From an uncultured Chryseobacterium sp. (GTDB taxonomy: Bacteria; Bacteroidota; Bacteroidia; Flavobacteriales; Weeksellaceae), in NCBI GenBank assembly GCA_913776245.1, contig CAJYLO010000016.1, positions 46,990-110,989 of the forward strand: a stretch of DNA of 64,000 bases, in the 5' to 3' direction. The notes beneath the pieces were generated by a model. That model searched no databases. It was not told where the DNA came from and saw nothing but the letters and a program-made list of their open reading frames with translations. Positions 37,408 to 47,408 of the stretch are shown piece after piece (position 1 is the first letter of the stretch; every line of letters begins with the position of its first letter). The translations under genes were made by a program, and so were the position numbers.

Positions 37408-39252
37408 TTACTGATTATCAGTAGATTTTTTTTCGGTCTGGGCTTTGAAAAAATCACTTAATTCCTCCAACACAGGCTTAATCGTATCTTCCGGCAGGTC
37501 GCTGATGCGGATATACATCAGTCCGTCAATGGCATCATTAAAGTTGGGATCCACATTAAATGCAATCATCTTCGCATTCTGCTTGATATATTTTTTGATA
37601 AGAACCGGTAATCTGAGCTCAGGTTCCAGGTCATCAATGATTTTATCCAACTTGTTTAGGTCAGCGTCCATATCTTCGAAAAACAAAGCTTTGTCACGTT
37701 CTTTCATCACCACCTTAAATTCATTCTTCGGATGAATATATTGCGCCACCGCCGAATCATAATAGTGTGAACGCATAAACTCTATCATCAATGATTTTGA
37801 GAATTCCGAAAACTTATTGCTGATGCTCACACCACCCATCAGGAACTTGTGCCCGGGATTTCTAAGACAGACATGGACAATCCCGCGCCAGAGCAGAAAT
37901 AGCGGAAAAGGCTTCTGCTGGTATTCCACTGAAATATAAGCACGTCCCATCTCAATGACTTTACGGAAAAATGGTTGCAATTCCGGGTCGTACTCGAATA
38001 GTGAGCTGGTATAGAATCCGTTGATACCATATTTTTTCATTACCTCGGCTCCCAAAGCCATTCTATATGCCCCGACCAATTTTTTCTCGGCATTATCCCA
38101 AAGAAAAAGATGATGGTAATGATTATCATATTCGTCCAGATCAAAAGGCAGATTGGTTCCCTCGCCGATTGCCCGGAATGTAAGTTCCCGCTGCCTACCT
38201 ATTTCCCGCATTATAGAAGGAATCTCAGCTGATGTTGTAAAAAACACGTCATAATCCCCGTGGGAAAATAGTTTTTTGTTTTCCGTATTCTTCAGAATTT
38301 CGATTTCACTGATGATATCCTCAATCGGCGTTTCATCAATGATGTTCTGAACAATATTATTCTGCTTGAGAAGTGGAAGTTTTAATGCCATATTGGGCAG
38401 CTTCAGCTTTTCGGTGATGCTTTTTCTTTTTTCATAATAAGATTTCAACATATAGACCTTTCTGTAAAGGTATTCGCCGAGTTCTTCTATGCTCTCCTCC
38501 TCCTCCATCTGTTTCACAGAAATTGGCTTGCCAATTCTGATTCTGATAGGCTTTTCCCTTTTCTTCATCATTTCCGCTGGCAACATCATCGTCTGCAAAT
38601 CCGGATGAAGCTTGGCCACATTGTAAAAAACTTTACTATTCGTAGCATGAAAATACATCGGAACTACAGGAACTTTAGCCTTTTTGATGAGCTTCAACGC
38701 TGTTTTTTCCCAAGGCTTATCCAGAACTTCGCCATATTCATTATTCTTATTGGAAACTTCGCCGGCCGGAAAAATCCCGATGCATCCGCCATCCTGAAGA
38801 TGTTTCAGGGTTTCCCGCATTCCGGAAGAGCTGTTGTAAGCATCTTTTCTTCCCTCAAAAGGATTGACAGAAACTACGAACGGCGCCATCGGTTCTATTT
38901 TTGACAGGAGGAAATTGCCCATCACTTTAAAATCCGGACGCACCCTCAAAAGGATTTTACACATCAGGATTCCATCAATCGCCCCGAGCGGATGGTTGGA
39001 AACCAAAATAAAAGGCCCGGTTTTCGGAACTTTGGCGAGGTCTTCCTCAAAAACAATATAGCTCAGTTCCTGCTCCTTGACGAATTGGTCAAAAAAGTCA
39101 GTGCCTTTTGTATTTTTGAGTTTATCATAAAGATTATTAACATCGTTGATCTTTGCCAGATTCATAATGGCGGACGCAACAGGTTTCTTCAGGAAACCAA
39201 TTTTGTCTAAGCCCGATGCTTTGATTAAGTCTTCTTTGGATATTAAGCTCAT
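37408..39252 (-). CDS. Bifunctional acyltransferase: PlsC-type N-terminal plus GNAT N-acyltransferase C-terminal (OlsF-like)
   Basis: 614 residues. The N-terminal half is a lysophospholipid acyltransferase domain with LVSNHPLGAIDG near 88 and FPAGEVSNKN near 160. The C-terminal half (about 320-520) is a GNAT fold of the OlsB/hemolysin type with YRMALGAEVMKKYGINGFYT and EMGRAYISVEYQ. The same order is found in OlsF of Serratia and Flavobacterium, which makes ornithine lipid by N- and then O-acylation. Glycine or other amino-acid lipids are equally possible products. It is probably a membrane-surface enzyme. It lies 6 bases after the aspartate kinase stop, so the two are likely co-transcribed. 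Confidence 0.85.
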   Translation of the reverse strand: MSLISKEDLIKASGLDKIGFLKKPVASAIMNLAKINDVNNLYDKLKNTKGTDFFDQFVKEQELSYIVFEEDLAKVPKTGPFILVSNHPLGAIDGILMCKILLRVRPDFKVMGNFLLSKIEPMAPFVVSVNPFEGRKDAYNSSSGMRETLKHLQDGGCIGIFPAGEVSNKNNEYGEVLDKPWEKTALKLIKKAKVPVVPMYFHATNSKVFYNVAKLHPDLQTMMLPAEMMKKREKPIRIRIGKPISVKQMEEEESIEELGEYLYRKVYMLKSYYEKRKSITEKLKLPNMALKLPLLKQNNIVQNIIDETPIEDIISEIEILKNTENKKLFSHGDYDVFFTTSAEIPSIMREIGRQRELTFRAIGEGTNLPFDLDEYDNHYHHLFLWDNAEKKLVGAYRMALGAEVMKKYGINGFYTSSLFEYDPELQPFFRKVIEMGRAYISVEYQQKPFPLFLLWRGIVHVCLRNPGHKFLMGGVSISNKFSEFSKSLMIEFMRSHYYDSAVAQYIHPKNEFKVVMKERDKALFFEDMDADLNKLDKIIDDLEPELRLPVLIKKYIKQNAKMIAFNVDPNFNDAIDGLMYIRISDLPEDTIKPVLEELSDFFKAQTEKKSTDNQ

Positions 39253-39258
39253 AGTTTT

Positions 39259-40497
39259 TTATGTGGTGACCATCTGGAACGTTTTCTTGGAAATCTGTTC
39301 CAGCAGGACTTTTTTATCTTTATAAAATTGGTCCAGCGTGTCGAGATTGACATTTCTGACCGTGAATAAAGATACGTTTTTTGTCATTTGTGTAATAAAA
39401 CTTTGTTGCAATTCTTCATTAAAATCATTCACATTGCCAAATTTATCTTCTAAACATAAAGCTAATGAAATGGCTGAATTCTGCATCAGGGAAACTTTGA
39501 TTTTATATTTTGCCAGCAAAGTAAATATCTGGCTGATGTGTTCCTCAGCAATAAAGGAGAAATCCCTGGTTTCTACATTCAGCAGCGTTTGGTTTTCTTT
39601 AAGTATATAACTTTCTGTTAATTCATTATCTTCAGAATTCCCGACTTTGGTCCCAGGTTTTTTAGGTTCTACAAAAGATTTGACATAGAACGGAATATTC
39701 TTCTGCTTCAATGGCTGAAGTGTTTTCGGGTGAATCACCGAAGCGCCGTAATACGCCATTTCAATCGCTTCTTCGTAAGAAATATGAGATAATAATTCCA
39801 CATTTGCGAATTTCCTCGGATCACCTGTCATCACACCAGGAACATCTTTCCAGATGGTCATTTCATCGGCATTAAGACAATAAGCGAAAATCGCAGCGGT
39901 GTAATCGGAACCTTCTCTTCCCAACGTTACCGTGAAATTATTGGTCTCAGAACCGATGAAACCTTGTGTCACATAACAATTGATTTTATCCAGCTTGGCA
40001 ATATTCTGCTCGGTTTCCTGCCAGTTGACAATTCCTTCCCTGTAATTGCTGTCGGTTTTGATGTAATCCCTCGCATCCAGCCAATGGTTGAAGAACTGGA
40101 TCTCATTGAGATATTCGCTGAGGATTTTAGACGAAATCATCTCGCCACAGCTCACCACCTGGTCATAAACAAAATTATAATTCGGGGATTTATTTCTCCT
40201 CAGGAAAGAATCGATGTCGTCAAAAAACAATGATATTTCATCAAAAACGGCGTGATTATCACTAAACAAACCTTTTGCAATTTCGATATGATTTTGCTTG
40301 ATGGTTTCAATCTCGGACTGATAATCCTGTTTCTTAAAGTAAAATTCTACAACTTTTTCCAATGCGTTTGTGGTCTTGCCCATTGCAGATACCACCAGCA
40401 GACATTTTTCAAACCCTTGTGTTTCCAGAACCAGGGCTACATTTTTCACACTTTCTGCATCTTTGACAGACGCTCCTCCAAATTTGTAAACTTTCAT
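39259..40497 (-). CDS. Aspartate kinase (monofunctional, ACT domain)
   Basis: 412 residues. It phosphorylates aspartate, the first step to lysine, threonine and methionine. The N-terminus KVYKFGGASVKDAESV is the kinase signature; VTLGREGSDYTAAIFAY and MTIWKDVPGVMTGDPR are the aspartate and ATP-binding segments. A C-terminal ACT region (about 315-400) is present but short. There is no homoserine dehydrogenase fusion. It is transcribed with the OlsF-like gene downstream and diverges from fbp; the 237-base gap shows no riboswitch-like structure that I recognise. Confidence 0.93.
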   Translation of the reverse strand: MKVYKFGGASVKDAESVKNVALVLETQGFEKCLLVVSAMGKTTNALEKVVEFYFKKQDYQSEIETIKQNHIEIAKGLFSDNHAVFDEISLFFDDIDSFLRRNKSPNYNFVYDQVVSCGEMISSKILSEYLNEIQFFNHWLDARDYIKTDSNYREGIVNWQETEQNIAKLDKINCYVTQGFIGSETNNFTVTLGREGSDYTAAIFAYCLNADEMTIWKDVPGVMTGDPRKFANVELLSHISYEEAIEMAYYGASVIHPKTLQPLKQKNIPFYVKSFVEPKKPGTKVGNSEDNELTESYILKENQTLLNVETRDFSFIAEEHISQIFTLLAKYKIKVSLMQNSAISLALCLEDKFGNVNDFNEELQQSFITQMTKNVSLFTVRNVNLDTLDQFYKDKKVLLEQISKKTFQMVTT

Positions 40498-40705
40498 TAG
40501 ATCAATTGTTGTTCAGACTGTTACTTTATAAAATTTAAACGATTATTTTTAAATTAAGATTCAAAAATATTAATAATGCCCGAAATATGAAAGGAAGTTT
40601 TATTTTCCATATAAAAACATTATTAGCAATGAAACGATATTAACGAAAAATAAATGATTATTATCAACAATGGATAAATCTGTTTCAAAAAATGAAAAAA
40701 TAAAT

Positions 40706-40713
40706 TAGATTTG
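40706..40713 (+). promoter_or_regulatory. -7 box of fbp
   Basis: TAGATTTG lies 21 bases before the fbp ATG; TTTC at 40683-40686 with 19 bases between is a weak -33. Confidence 0.5.
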
Positions 40714-40734
40714 TAAAACCCCAAATTTATAACA

Positions 40735-41754
40735 ATGTCACAACAAGCTTTACAGACTCTCGGAGAGTTTATTATTGAAAAACAGGATGATTTCAAATAC
40801 TCTACAGGAGAACTTTCCAGGCTGATCAGCTCCATCAGGATTGCCACCAAAGTCGTAAACAGGGAAGTGAACAAAGCAGGAATCGCAGACATTATCGGAA
40901 AGGTTGGCACGGAAAATATCCAAGGTGAGGAGCAACAGAAACTGGATGTCCTGGCGAACGACATTTTCATCGCCGCATTGTCTCAGCGCGAAGTGGTTTG
41001 CGGTATCGCATCTGAAGAAAGTGATGATTTTATAGAAATCAAGTGCACGGAAAATGCGCACCTAAGTAAATATGTGGTCTTGATCGATCCTTTAGACGGC
41101 TCATCTAATATTGATGTTAATGTTTCTGTCGGAACGATTTTTTCCATCTACAGAAGAGTGACGCCGCCGGGAAGTCCTGTTGAGCTGAGAGATTTCCTTC
41201 AGAAAGGTGTCAATCAGGTGGCTGCCGGTTACGTGGTTTACGGCTCGTCTACAATGATTGTTTATACTACAGGAAATGGCGTAAATGGCTTTACGCTGGA
41301 TCCCTCCATAGGAACTTATTATCTTTCTCACAAAAACATCAAGTTCCCGACTTCCGGAAAAATCTATTCTATTAATGAAGGGAATTATGTCAAATTTCCT
41401 CAGGGTGTGAAAGATTATATCAAATATTGTCAGGAAGAAGAAGGTGACAGACCTTACACATCACGATACATCGGTTCATTAGTCTCTGATTTTCATAGAA
41501 ATATGCTGAAAGGCGGTATTTATATCTACCCTTCTACATCCCAATCACCCAACGGAAAACTGAGATTATTATATGAATGTAATCCCATGGCGTTTTTAGC
41601 AGAGCAGGCTGGCGGAAAATGCAGCGACGGTTTCCGGAGAATTATGGAAATTGAGCCAACGGAACTCCATCAGCGTGTACCATTTTTCTGCGGCAGTGCA
41701 GCGATGGTAACCAAAGCAGAAGAGTTTATGGCGAAAGCTGTGGATAAAAATTAA
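40735..41754 (+). CDS. fbp: Class I fructose-1,6-bisphosphatase
   Basis: 339 residues, standard for the class I enzyme of gluconeogenesis. It hydrolyses fructose-1,6-bisphosphate to fructose-6-phosphate. Metal-binding motifs are visible: EESDDFIE near 96 and [20 protein letters not shown] near 118-137; the substrate region [20 protein letters not shown] and the end matching the family are complete. A hairpin terminator follows before menC, and a GTAGGAGC repeat hairpin lies in the same gap. Confidence 0.97.
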   Translation: MSQQALQTLGEFIIEKQDDFKYSTGELSRLISSIRIATKVVNREVNKAGIADIIGKVGTENIQGEEQQKLDVLANDIFIAALSQREVVCGIASEESDDFIEIKCTENAHLSKYVVLIDPLDGSSNIDVNVSVGTIFSIYRRVTPPGSPVELRDFLQKGVNQVAAGYVVYGSSTMIVYTTGNGVNGFTLDPSIGTYYLSHKNIKFPTSGKIYSINEGNYVKFPQGVKDYIKYCQEEEGDRPYTSRYIGSLVSDFHRNMLKGGIYIYPSTSQSPNGKLRLLYECNPMAFLAEQAGGKCSDGFRRIMEIEPTELHQRVPFFCGSAAMVTKAEEFMAKAVDKN

Positions 41755-41767
41755 TATTACAACTGGC

Positions 41768-41790
41768 GAAGCTCCGTAGGAGCGAGACTT
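41768..41790. repeat. CTCCGTAGGAG hairpin element, copy 1
   Basis: GCTCC-GTA-GGAGC (41771-41783) is a short hairpin inside GAAGCTCCGTAGGAGCGAGA. Related copies are at 42871-42881 and 42919-42929. Confidence 0.6.
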
Positions 41791-41804
41791 TTATCTATTT
41801 TAAA

Positions 41805-41840
41805 TTAAAGACCGATTTACTTCGGTCTTTTCTTATTTTT
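41805..41840 (+). terminator. Terminator of fbp
   Basis: The stem AAAGACCGA / TTCGGTCTTT (about 41807-41830) around TTTAC is followed by T-rich sequence that also holds a TATTTTTG -7 box (41834-41841) just before menC. Confidence 0.7.
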
Positions 41841-41845
41841 GTATA

Positions 41846-42856
41846 ATGAAAACGGCAAGATTTTATCCATACACGCTCCAATTCAAACGCCCAAGTGGAA
41901 CTTCCAGAGGCATTCTCAACACTAAAGAAACTTATTTTATAGAAGTTTTTGAGGACGACAAAAAAGGAATTGGTGAATGCGCTTTGTTCCGGGGATTAAG
42001 TTTCGATGACGATGATGATTATGAAGCTGCTTTGGAATGGACTTGCCGGAATATTAACCTTAGTCTGGATGATTTGCGGGAAGAACTTGTTAATCATCCG
42101 TCCATCATTTTCGGAGTTGAACAGGCGCTTTTGAATCTGCAACATCAAAACGAACTCTATTTCCCCAGTGATTTTACGGAAGGAAAAGATTCCATAAAAA
42201 TCAATGGACTCATTTGGATGGGAACTTCCGATTATATGAAAGAACAATTAGAAGAAAAACTGAGACAAGGATTTTCCTGCATTAAACTGAAAATCGGTGT
42301 TAACTGGGATTCTGAAAAACAAATTCTGAAATCGCTTAGACAACAATTCCCAAAAGATAAAATTGAACTCCGTGTAGATGCCAATGGCGCATTCTCTACG
42401 GAAGAAGCCAAAAAAGTGTTGGAGGAATTGTCTGAACTCGACGTTCATTCTATAGAACAACCTATACAGGCCGGAAACTGGAAAGCCATGGCAGAACTTT
42501 GTCAATCTACTCCAACACCTATAGCTTTGGACGAGGAGTTAATCGGCGTATTGAATTATGAATCTAAACAAACATTAATAAAAGAAATCAAGCCGCAGTA
42601 TATTATCCTGAAACCAGCTTTAGTCGGCGGATTTTCGGGTTCGGATGAATGGATAGATTTGGCAGAACAAAATAATATAGGCTGGTGGATTACGTCTGCA
42701 TTGGAAAGCAACATCGGTCTCAATGCCATTGCACAATACACTTACACCAAAAAGAATCCGATGCCGCAAGGTTTAGGAACTGGTGGTCTGTTTACCAATA
42801 ATTTTGAAACACCTTTACATCTGGAAGGAGAAAGGCTTTGGTTTGAAAATCATTAA
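41846..42856 (+). CDS. menC: o-Succinylbenzoate synthase (enolase superfamily)
   Basis: 336 residues. It dehydrates SHCHC to o-succinylbenzoate in menaquinone synthesis. Superfamily catalytic residues can be placed: KxK at Lys147/Lys149 in CIKLKIG, metal ligands Asp178 (VDANGAF), Glu204 (SIEQPI) and Asp229 (LDEEL), and Lys256 in ILKPALVGG. The N-terminal capping domain begins FYPYTLQFKRPSG. Enolase-superfamily members can also be dipeptide epimerases or N-acylamino acid racemases; the flavobacterial form with this N-terminus is normally annotated as MenC. No other men genes are in the window. Confidence 0.88.
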   Translation: MKTARFYPYTLQFKRPSGTSRGILNTKETYFIEVFEDDKKGIGECALFRGLSFDDDDDYEAALEWTCRNINLSLDDLREELVNHPSIIFGVEQALLNLQHQNELYFPSDFTEGKDSIKINGLIWMGTSDYMKEQLEEKLRQGFSCIKLKIGVNWDSEKQILKSLRQQFPKDKIELRVDANGAFSTEEAKKVLEELSELDVHSIEQPIQAGNWKAMAELCQSTPTPIALDEELIGVLNYESKQTLIKEIKPQYIILKPALVGGFSGSDEWIDLAEQNNIGWWITSALESNIGLNAIAQYTYTKKNPMPQGLGTGGLFTNNFETPLHLEGERLWFENH

Positions 42857-42870
42857 TTTTAAAAGTGTCA

Positions 42871-42950
42871 CTCCTACGGAGTTTTTTGCAAAATTTGTAA
42901 AATTCTACAAACATTTCGCTCCTACGGAACTCTGTGAAACGAGACTTCTT
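42871..42950. repeat. CTCCTACGGAG hairpin elements, copies 2 and 3
   Basis: CTCC-TAC-GGAG (42871-42881) and CGCTCCTACGGAACTC (42917-42932), both reverse to copy 1, are followed by GTGAAACGAGACTTCTT, which echoes GAGACTTTTA after copy 1. They lie between menC and groES. Confidence 0.6.
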
Positions 42951-43095
42951 AAAAATTAAAATCTGCCAAAATTTCACATCATCAAATAAAGTCTGCCAAA
43001 TTTTAACATCTGGCTTCTGACATCTGGCTTCCGACTCTATTGGCACAATCTTGGAGAAGTCTGTGGCAGAATAACATTTAAAAATTTATAATAAT

Positions 43096-43374
43096 ATGTC
43101 AGTAAATTTTAAACCATTAGCAGACAGAGTTTTGGTAGAACCAACTCCAGCTGAAACTAAAACAGCTTCAGGAATCATTATTCCGGACACCGCAAAGGAA
43201 AAACCACAGGAAGGCACTGTAGTAGCAGTAGGTCCCGGTAAAAAAGATGAGCCTACAACTGTAAAAGTGGGTGACAAAGTTCTTTATGGAAAATATTCCG
43301 GAACCGAATTAAAATTTGAAGGCAAAGATTATTTAATTGTAAAAGAAGGAGACCTTTTAGGAATAATAGGCTAA
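43096..43374 (+). CDS. groES: Co-chaperonin GroES
   Basis: 92 residues, full length. It forms the heptameric lid of Gro[22 protein letters not shown] at the start, the mobile-loop region [17 protein letters not shown], and [20 protein letters not shown] with [13 protein letters not shown] at the end are all standard. No CIRCE operator is seen. Upstream, TTGGCACAATCTTGG (43040-43054) faintly recalls a sigma-54 site but with the wrong spacing. Unusually, another gene lies between groES and groEL. Confidence 0.98.
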   Translation: MSVNFKPLADRVLVEPTPAETKTASGIIIPDTAKEKPQEGTVVAVGPGKKDEPTTVKVGDKVLYGKYSGTELKFEGKDYLIVKEGDLLGIIG

Positions 43375-43405
43375 TGGCTTTTAGCTTCTTGCTATTGGCT
43401 TTTTG
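43375..43405. repeat. Left inverted repeat beside four-helix-bundle gene
   Basis: TGGCTTTTAGC (43375-43385) and the related TTGGCTTTTTG (43395-43405) follow directly after the groES stop. The 11-mer returns inverted at 43813-43823. Confidence 0.6.
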
Positions 43406-43419
43406 TATTGAAATTAGTA

Positions 43420-43776
43420 ATGAGAGATTTTAAAAAGTTTGAAGTTTGGCAGCTGAGCCATCAATTAACTTTGACGATTTATAAATCGACCAAAACTTTC
43501 CCAAAAGAAGAATTATTTGGTTTAACCTCTCAAATCAGAAGATCTTTTGCCTCGATTGGTTATAATATTTCTGAGGGAAGTGGAAGAAACTCTGACAAAG
43601 AATTTGCTAATTTCATAAACATTGCATTAGGCTCATCCAATGAAGCTGAAAACCAGTTAATACTTGCCAAAGATTTAGATTATCTAACTGAAATAGATTA
43701 CAATAATCTTTTAGAAGAATTAACAATACTTAAAAAAAAGCTTGTTTCACTTTGGAACAGACTTAACGGAAATTAA
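43420..43776 (+). CDS. Four-helix-bundle protein (S23/rRNA intervening-sequence protein family)
   Basis: 118 residues from ATG 43420 (MRDFKKFEVWQLSHQLTL); an upstream TTG would add four. The signature is clear: KFEVWQLSHQLTLTIYKST, FPKEELFGLTSQIRRSFASI, NISEGSGRNSDKEFANFINI and ALGSSNEAENQLILAKDL. The family is a pentamer-forming helical bundle first found in 23S rRNA intervening sequences and related to the Avd protein of diversity-generating retroelements; its role is unknown. Here it splits groES from groEL and is bordered by inverted repeats, so it looks inserted. No reverse transcriptase is nearby. Confidence 0.9.
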   Translation: MRDFKKFEVWQLSHQLTLTIYKSTKTFPKEELFGLTSQIRRSFASIGYNISEGSGRNSDKEFANFINIALGSSNEAENQLILAKDLDYLTEIDYNNLLEELTILKKKLVSLWNRLNGN

Positions 43777-43806
43777 TAAATCAGATTATAAAATAATATG
43801 CGAATT

Positions 43807-45476
<1,670 letters not shown>

Positions 45477-45496
45477 TCTAAAAATCTATAAATAAT

Positions 45497-45530
45497 CAAA
45501 CCGCTCAGATTGTTCTGAGCGGTTTTTTTA
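45497..45530 (+). terminator. Terminator of groEL
   Basis: Perfect stem AAACCGCTCAGA / TCTGAGCGGTTT (45498-45525) with loop TTGT and a T-run. Confidence 0.9.
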
Positions 45531-45671
45531 TATAAACTATATAGAGTAAAAATAAATCAGATATAATTTTTTAATAACTGACCATATTAATTAGCACATT
45601 GTTATTTTAAACAAGGATCTTTGCTTTTATGATTAATTATATCTATATTTCGTTATCGATTTGATTCTAAT

Positions 45672-47300
45672 ATGAAATTATTTCTGAAAATATTATCAGT
45701 ATTCACAACGCTAATGCTCTCTTCAGCAGTTTACGGGCAGTCTGAAAAAGAATGCGAGGTAATGATTGATTCGGCCATTCAAAAGATGTTCAGAAAAGAA
45801 CACACCAAATCCCTGGAAATGCTGATCCGGGTAAAATCTGTTGCCGAACAAAAAAAATGGGACAAGCAAAACTTTCGGGCAACCAATAATATCGGCCTTA
45901 ATTATTACCTGATGACCGACTTTGGCGAAGCCCTGAAATATTATCTCGAGGCTTACGACATCGCCGCCAATATGCCGGATAAGAAGCACGTGATGACGGT
46001 GGTCAATAATATTGCGATTCTTTATTTTCAGGAAAAAGATAACAAAAAAGCTTACGAATACTTCCTGAAAGCCTATCAGACAGCAAAAGAAAACAACCGC
46101 AATGACAAAGCCGGGGCCTACGCTGTGAATCTCGGATTGGTTTTGAATAAACTGAATAAAACCAATGAAGCTTACAAATACATCCAGGAAGCGGAAGTTT
46201 TGACCAAAGATGACCCAAAAGTCCATGTTATGAACAAAATGGCTCTGGCGGAAAATCTCTATCTCAAGAAAAAATATAAAGAATCTGAAGATATCATCAA
46301 TCATCTTATTCCACAGCTGCAGTCGCCCGAAGAGAATGAAAATTTGATTTTTATTCTCCTTATAAAGGCCCAGATTAATGAAAAAAAAGGCGATCTAACA
46401 GAAGCAAGATCTTTAGCTTTACAGGCAAGAAAACTTTCTCCGAACATCAACAACCGCGAAGAAGTCTACAATTATCTCTCAAAGATCAACGCAGAAACCA
46501 AAAATTATGATGAGTCTCTGAAATATAAAGATTCAGTTATCATTGCCAATGATTCGATTTCGAAAGTCAATAATTCGGCGCTGTTCAATAATGGCAAAAT
46601 CAAGTTTGAAATGCAGAACTACCAGTTTGAGCTTAAAGAAAGTCAGCAACGTCTGAAAGAAGAACGAAAGATTTTCTACATCATCATCGCTTCCGCCATC
46701 ATCATCATTATTCTTGCCCTTCTGTTTATTTATACTAACGCCACCAAATATAAACAGCAAAAGAAAATTGCCGAACTGGAATTCGAAAAAAAACAAAGTG
46801 ACAACCTGATCCTGACCCAGCAACTGAAAGAGCAGGAGACGTTGTCTTTGCTGGAAAAAGAACGTCTCAGAAACGAAATCGAACAGCAGAACCGACAACT
46901 GACTTCCCAGGCACTGACCATCTCCAGCAGGAATGAAGTGGTTGAGGAAATCATTGAGGCAATCGTCAACCAACCCGAGATCTCCAACAATTCCAAGTTG
47001 GTGAATTCTATCAAGGATCTGAAAATTCAGCTTAAAAGCAATAATCAATGGGATAGTTTTTTCAAACATTTTGAAGGCGTCAATCAGAGTTTCATCACGA
47101 CTTTGAAAGAAAGACATCCGGATCTGAGTTCTTCGGAGATCAGATTCATCTGTTATGTGTATATGAATCTGAGCCATAAAGAAATTGCATCGATTCTCAA
47201 CATCAGCCCGGAATCCTGCAGAAAAAGAAAGGAAAGGATCAGCAAAAAACTCAATCTTCCTGACAAAATAAACTTATACGATTATATTTCAGCTATATAG
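45672..47300 (+). CDS. TPR sensor-regulator with one membrane span and a LuxR-type HTH
   Basis: 542 residues. A signal-peptide-like start (MKLFLKILSVFTTLMLSSAV), TPR repeats at about 35-300 (EALKYYLEAYDIAANMP, KKAYEYFLKAYQTAKEN), a span at about 335-357 (FYIIIASAIIIIILALLFIY), a coiled coil rich in Glu/Lys/Gln, and a C-terminal HTH (about 485-535) with SEIRFICYVYMNLSHKEIAS and ILNISPESCRKRKERISKKL. The layout places TPRs outside and the DNA-binding part inside the cell. This architecture is common in Flavobacteriia; targets are unknown, though the next gene, a secreted protein, is an obvious candidate. Confidence 0.85.
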   Translation: MKLFLKILSVFTTLMLSSAVYGQSEKECEVMIDSAIQKMFRKEHTKSLEMLIRVKSVAEQKKWDKQNFRATNNIGLNYYLMTDFGEALKYYLEAYDIAANMPDKKHVMTVVNNIAILYFQEKDNKKAYEYFLKAYQTAKENNRNDKAGAYAVNLGLVLNKLNKTNEAYKYIQEAEVLTKDDPKVHVMNKMALAENLYLKKKYKESEDIINHLIPQLQSPEENENLIFILLIKAQINEKKGDLTEARSLALQARKLSPNINNREEVYNYLSKINAETKNYDESLKYKDSVIIANDSISKVNNSALFNNGKIKFEMQNYQFELKESQQRLKEERKIFYIIIASAIIIIILALLFIYTNATKYKQQKKIAELEFEKKQSDNLILTQQLKEQETLSLLEKERLRNEIEQQNRQLTSQALTISSRNEVVEEIIEAIVNQPEISNNSKLVNSIKDLKIQLKSNNQWDSFFKHFEGVNQSFITTLKERHPDLSSSEIRFICYVYMNLSHKEIASILNISPESCRKRKERISKKLNLPDKINLYDYISAI

Positions 47301-47408
47301 ACAAAACTACGTCACGCAGAAATCGGATTGATGTCACACAATGTCACGCCATAATTGATCCATTGTTTTTGATTTATCATCAATTTTACATCCATAAAAT
47401 TTTTGAAT

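Noticed and set aside
40498..40734. Lysine riboswitch in front of the aspartate kinase
   Set aside because: The gap is AT-rich without the conserved riboswitch stems; nothing beyond the fbp -7 box is supportable.
43036..43060. Sigma-54-like TTGGCAC...TTGG upstream of groES
   Set aside because: The second half is TTGG rather than TTGC and the spacing is one base short, so I do not call it a promoter. CIRCE was also looked for and not found.
43420..43776. Diversity-generating retroelement (Avd-like protein)
   Set aside because: The four-helix-bundle family is related to Avd, but no reverse transcriptase or template/variable repeat pair is visible nearby.
47403..47408. TTG start of the BNR-repeat protein
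   Set aside because: The ATG at 47409 gives a normal signal peptide start, so the TTG is unnecessary.
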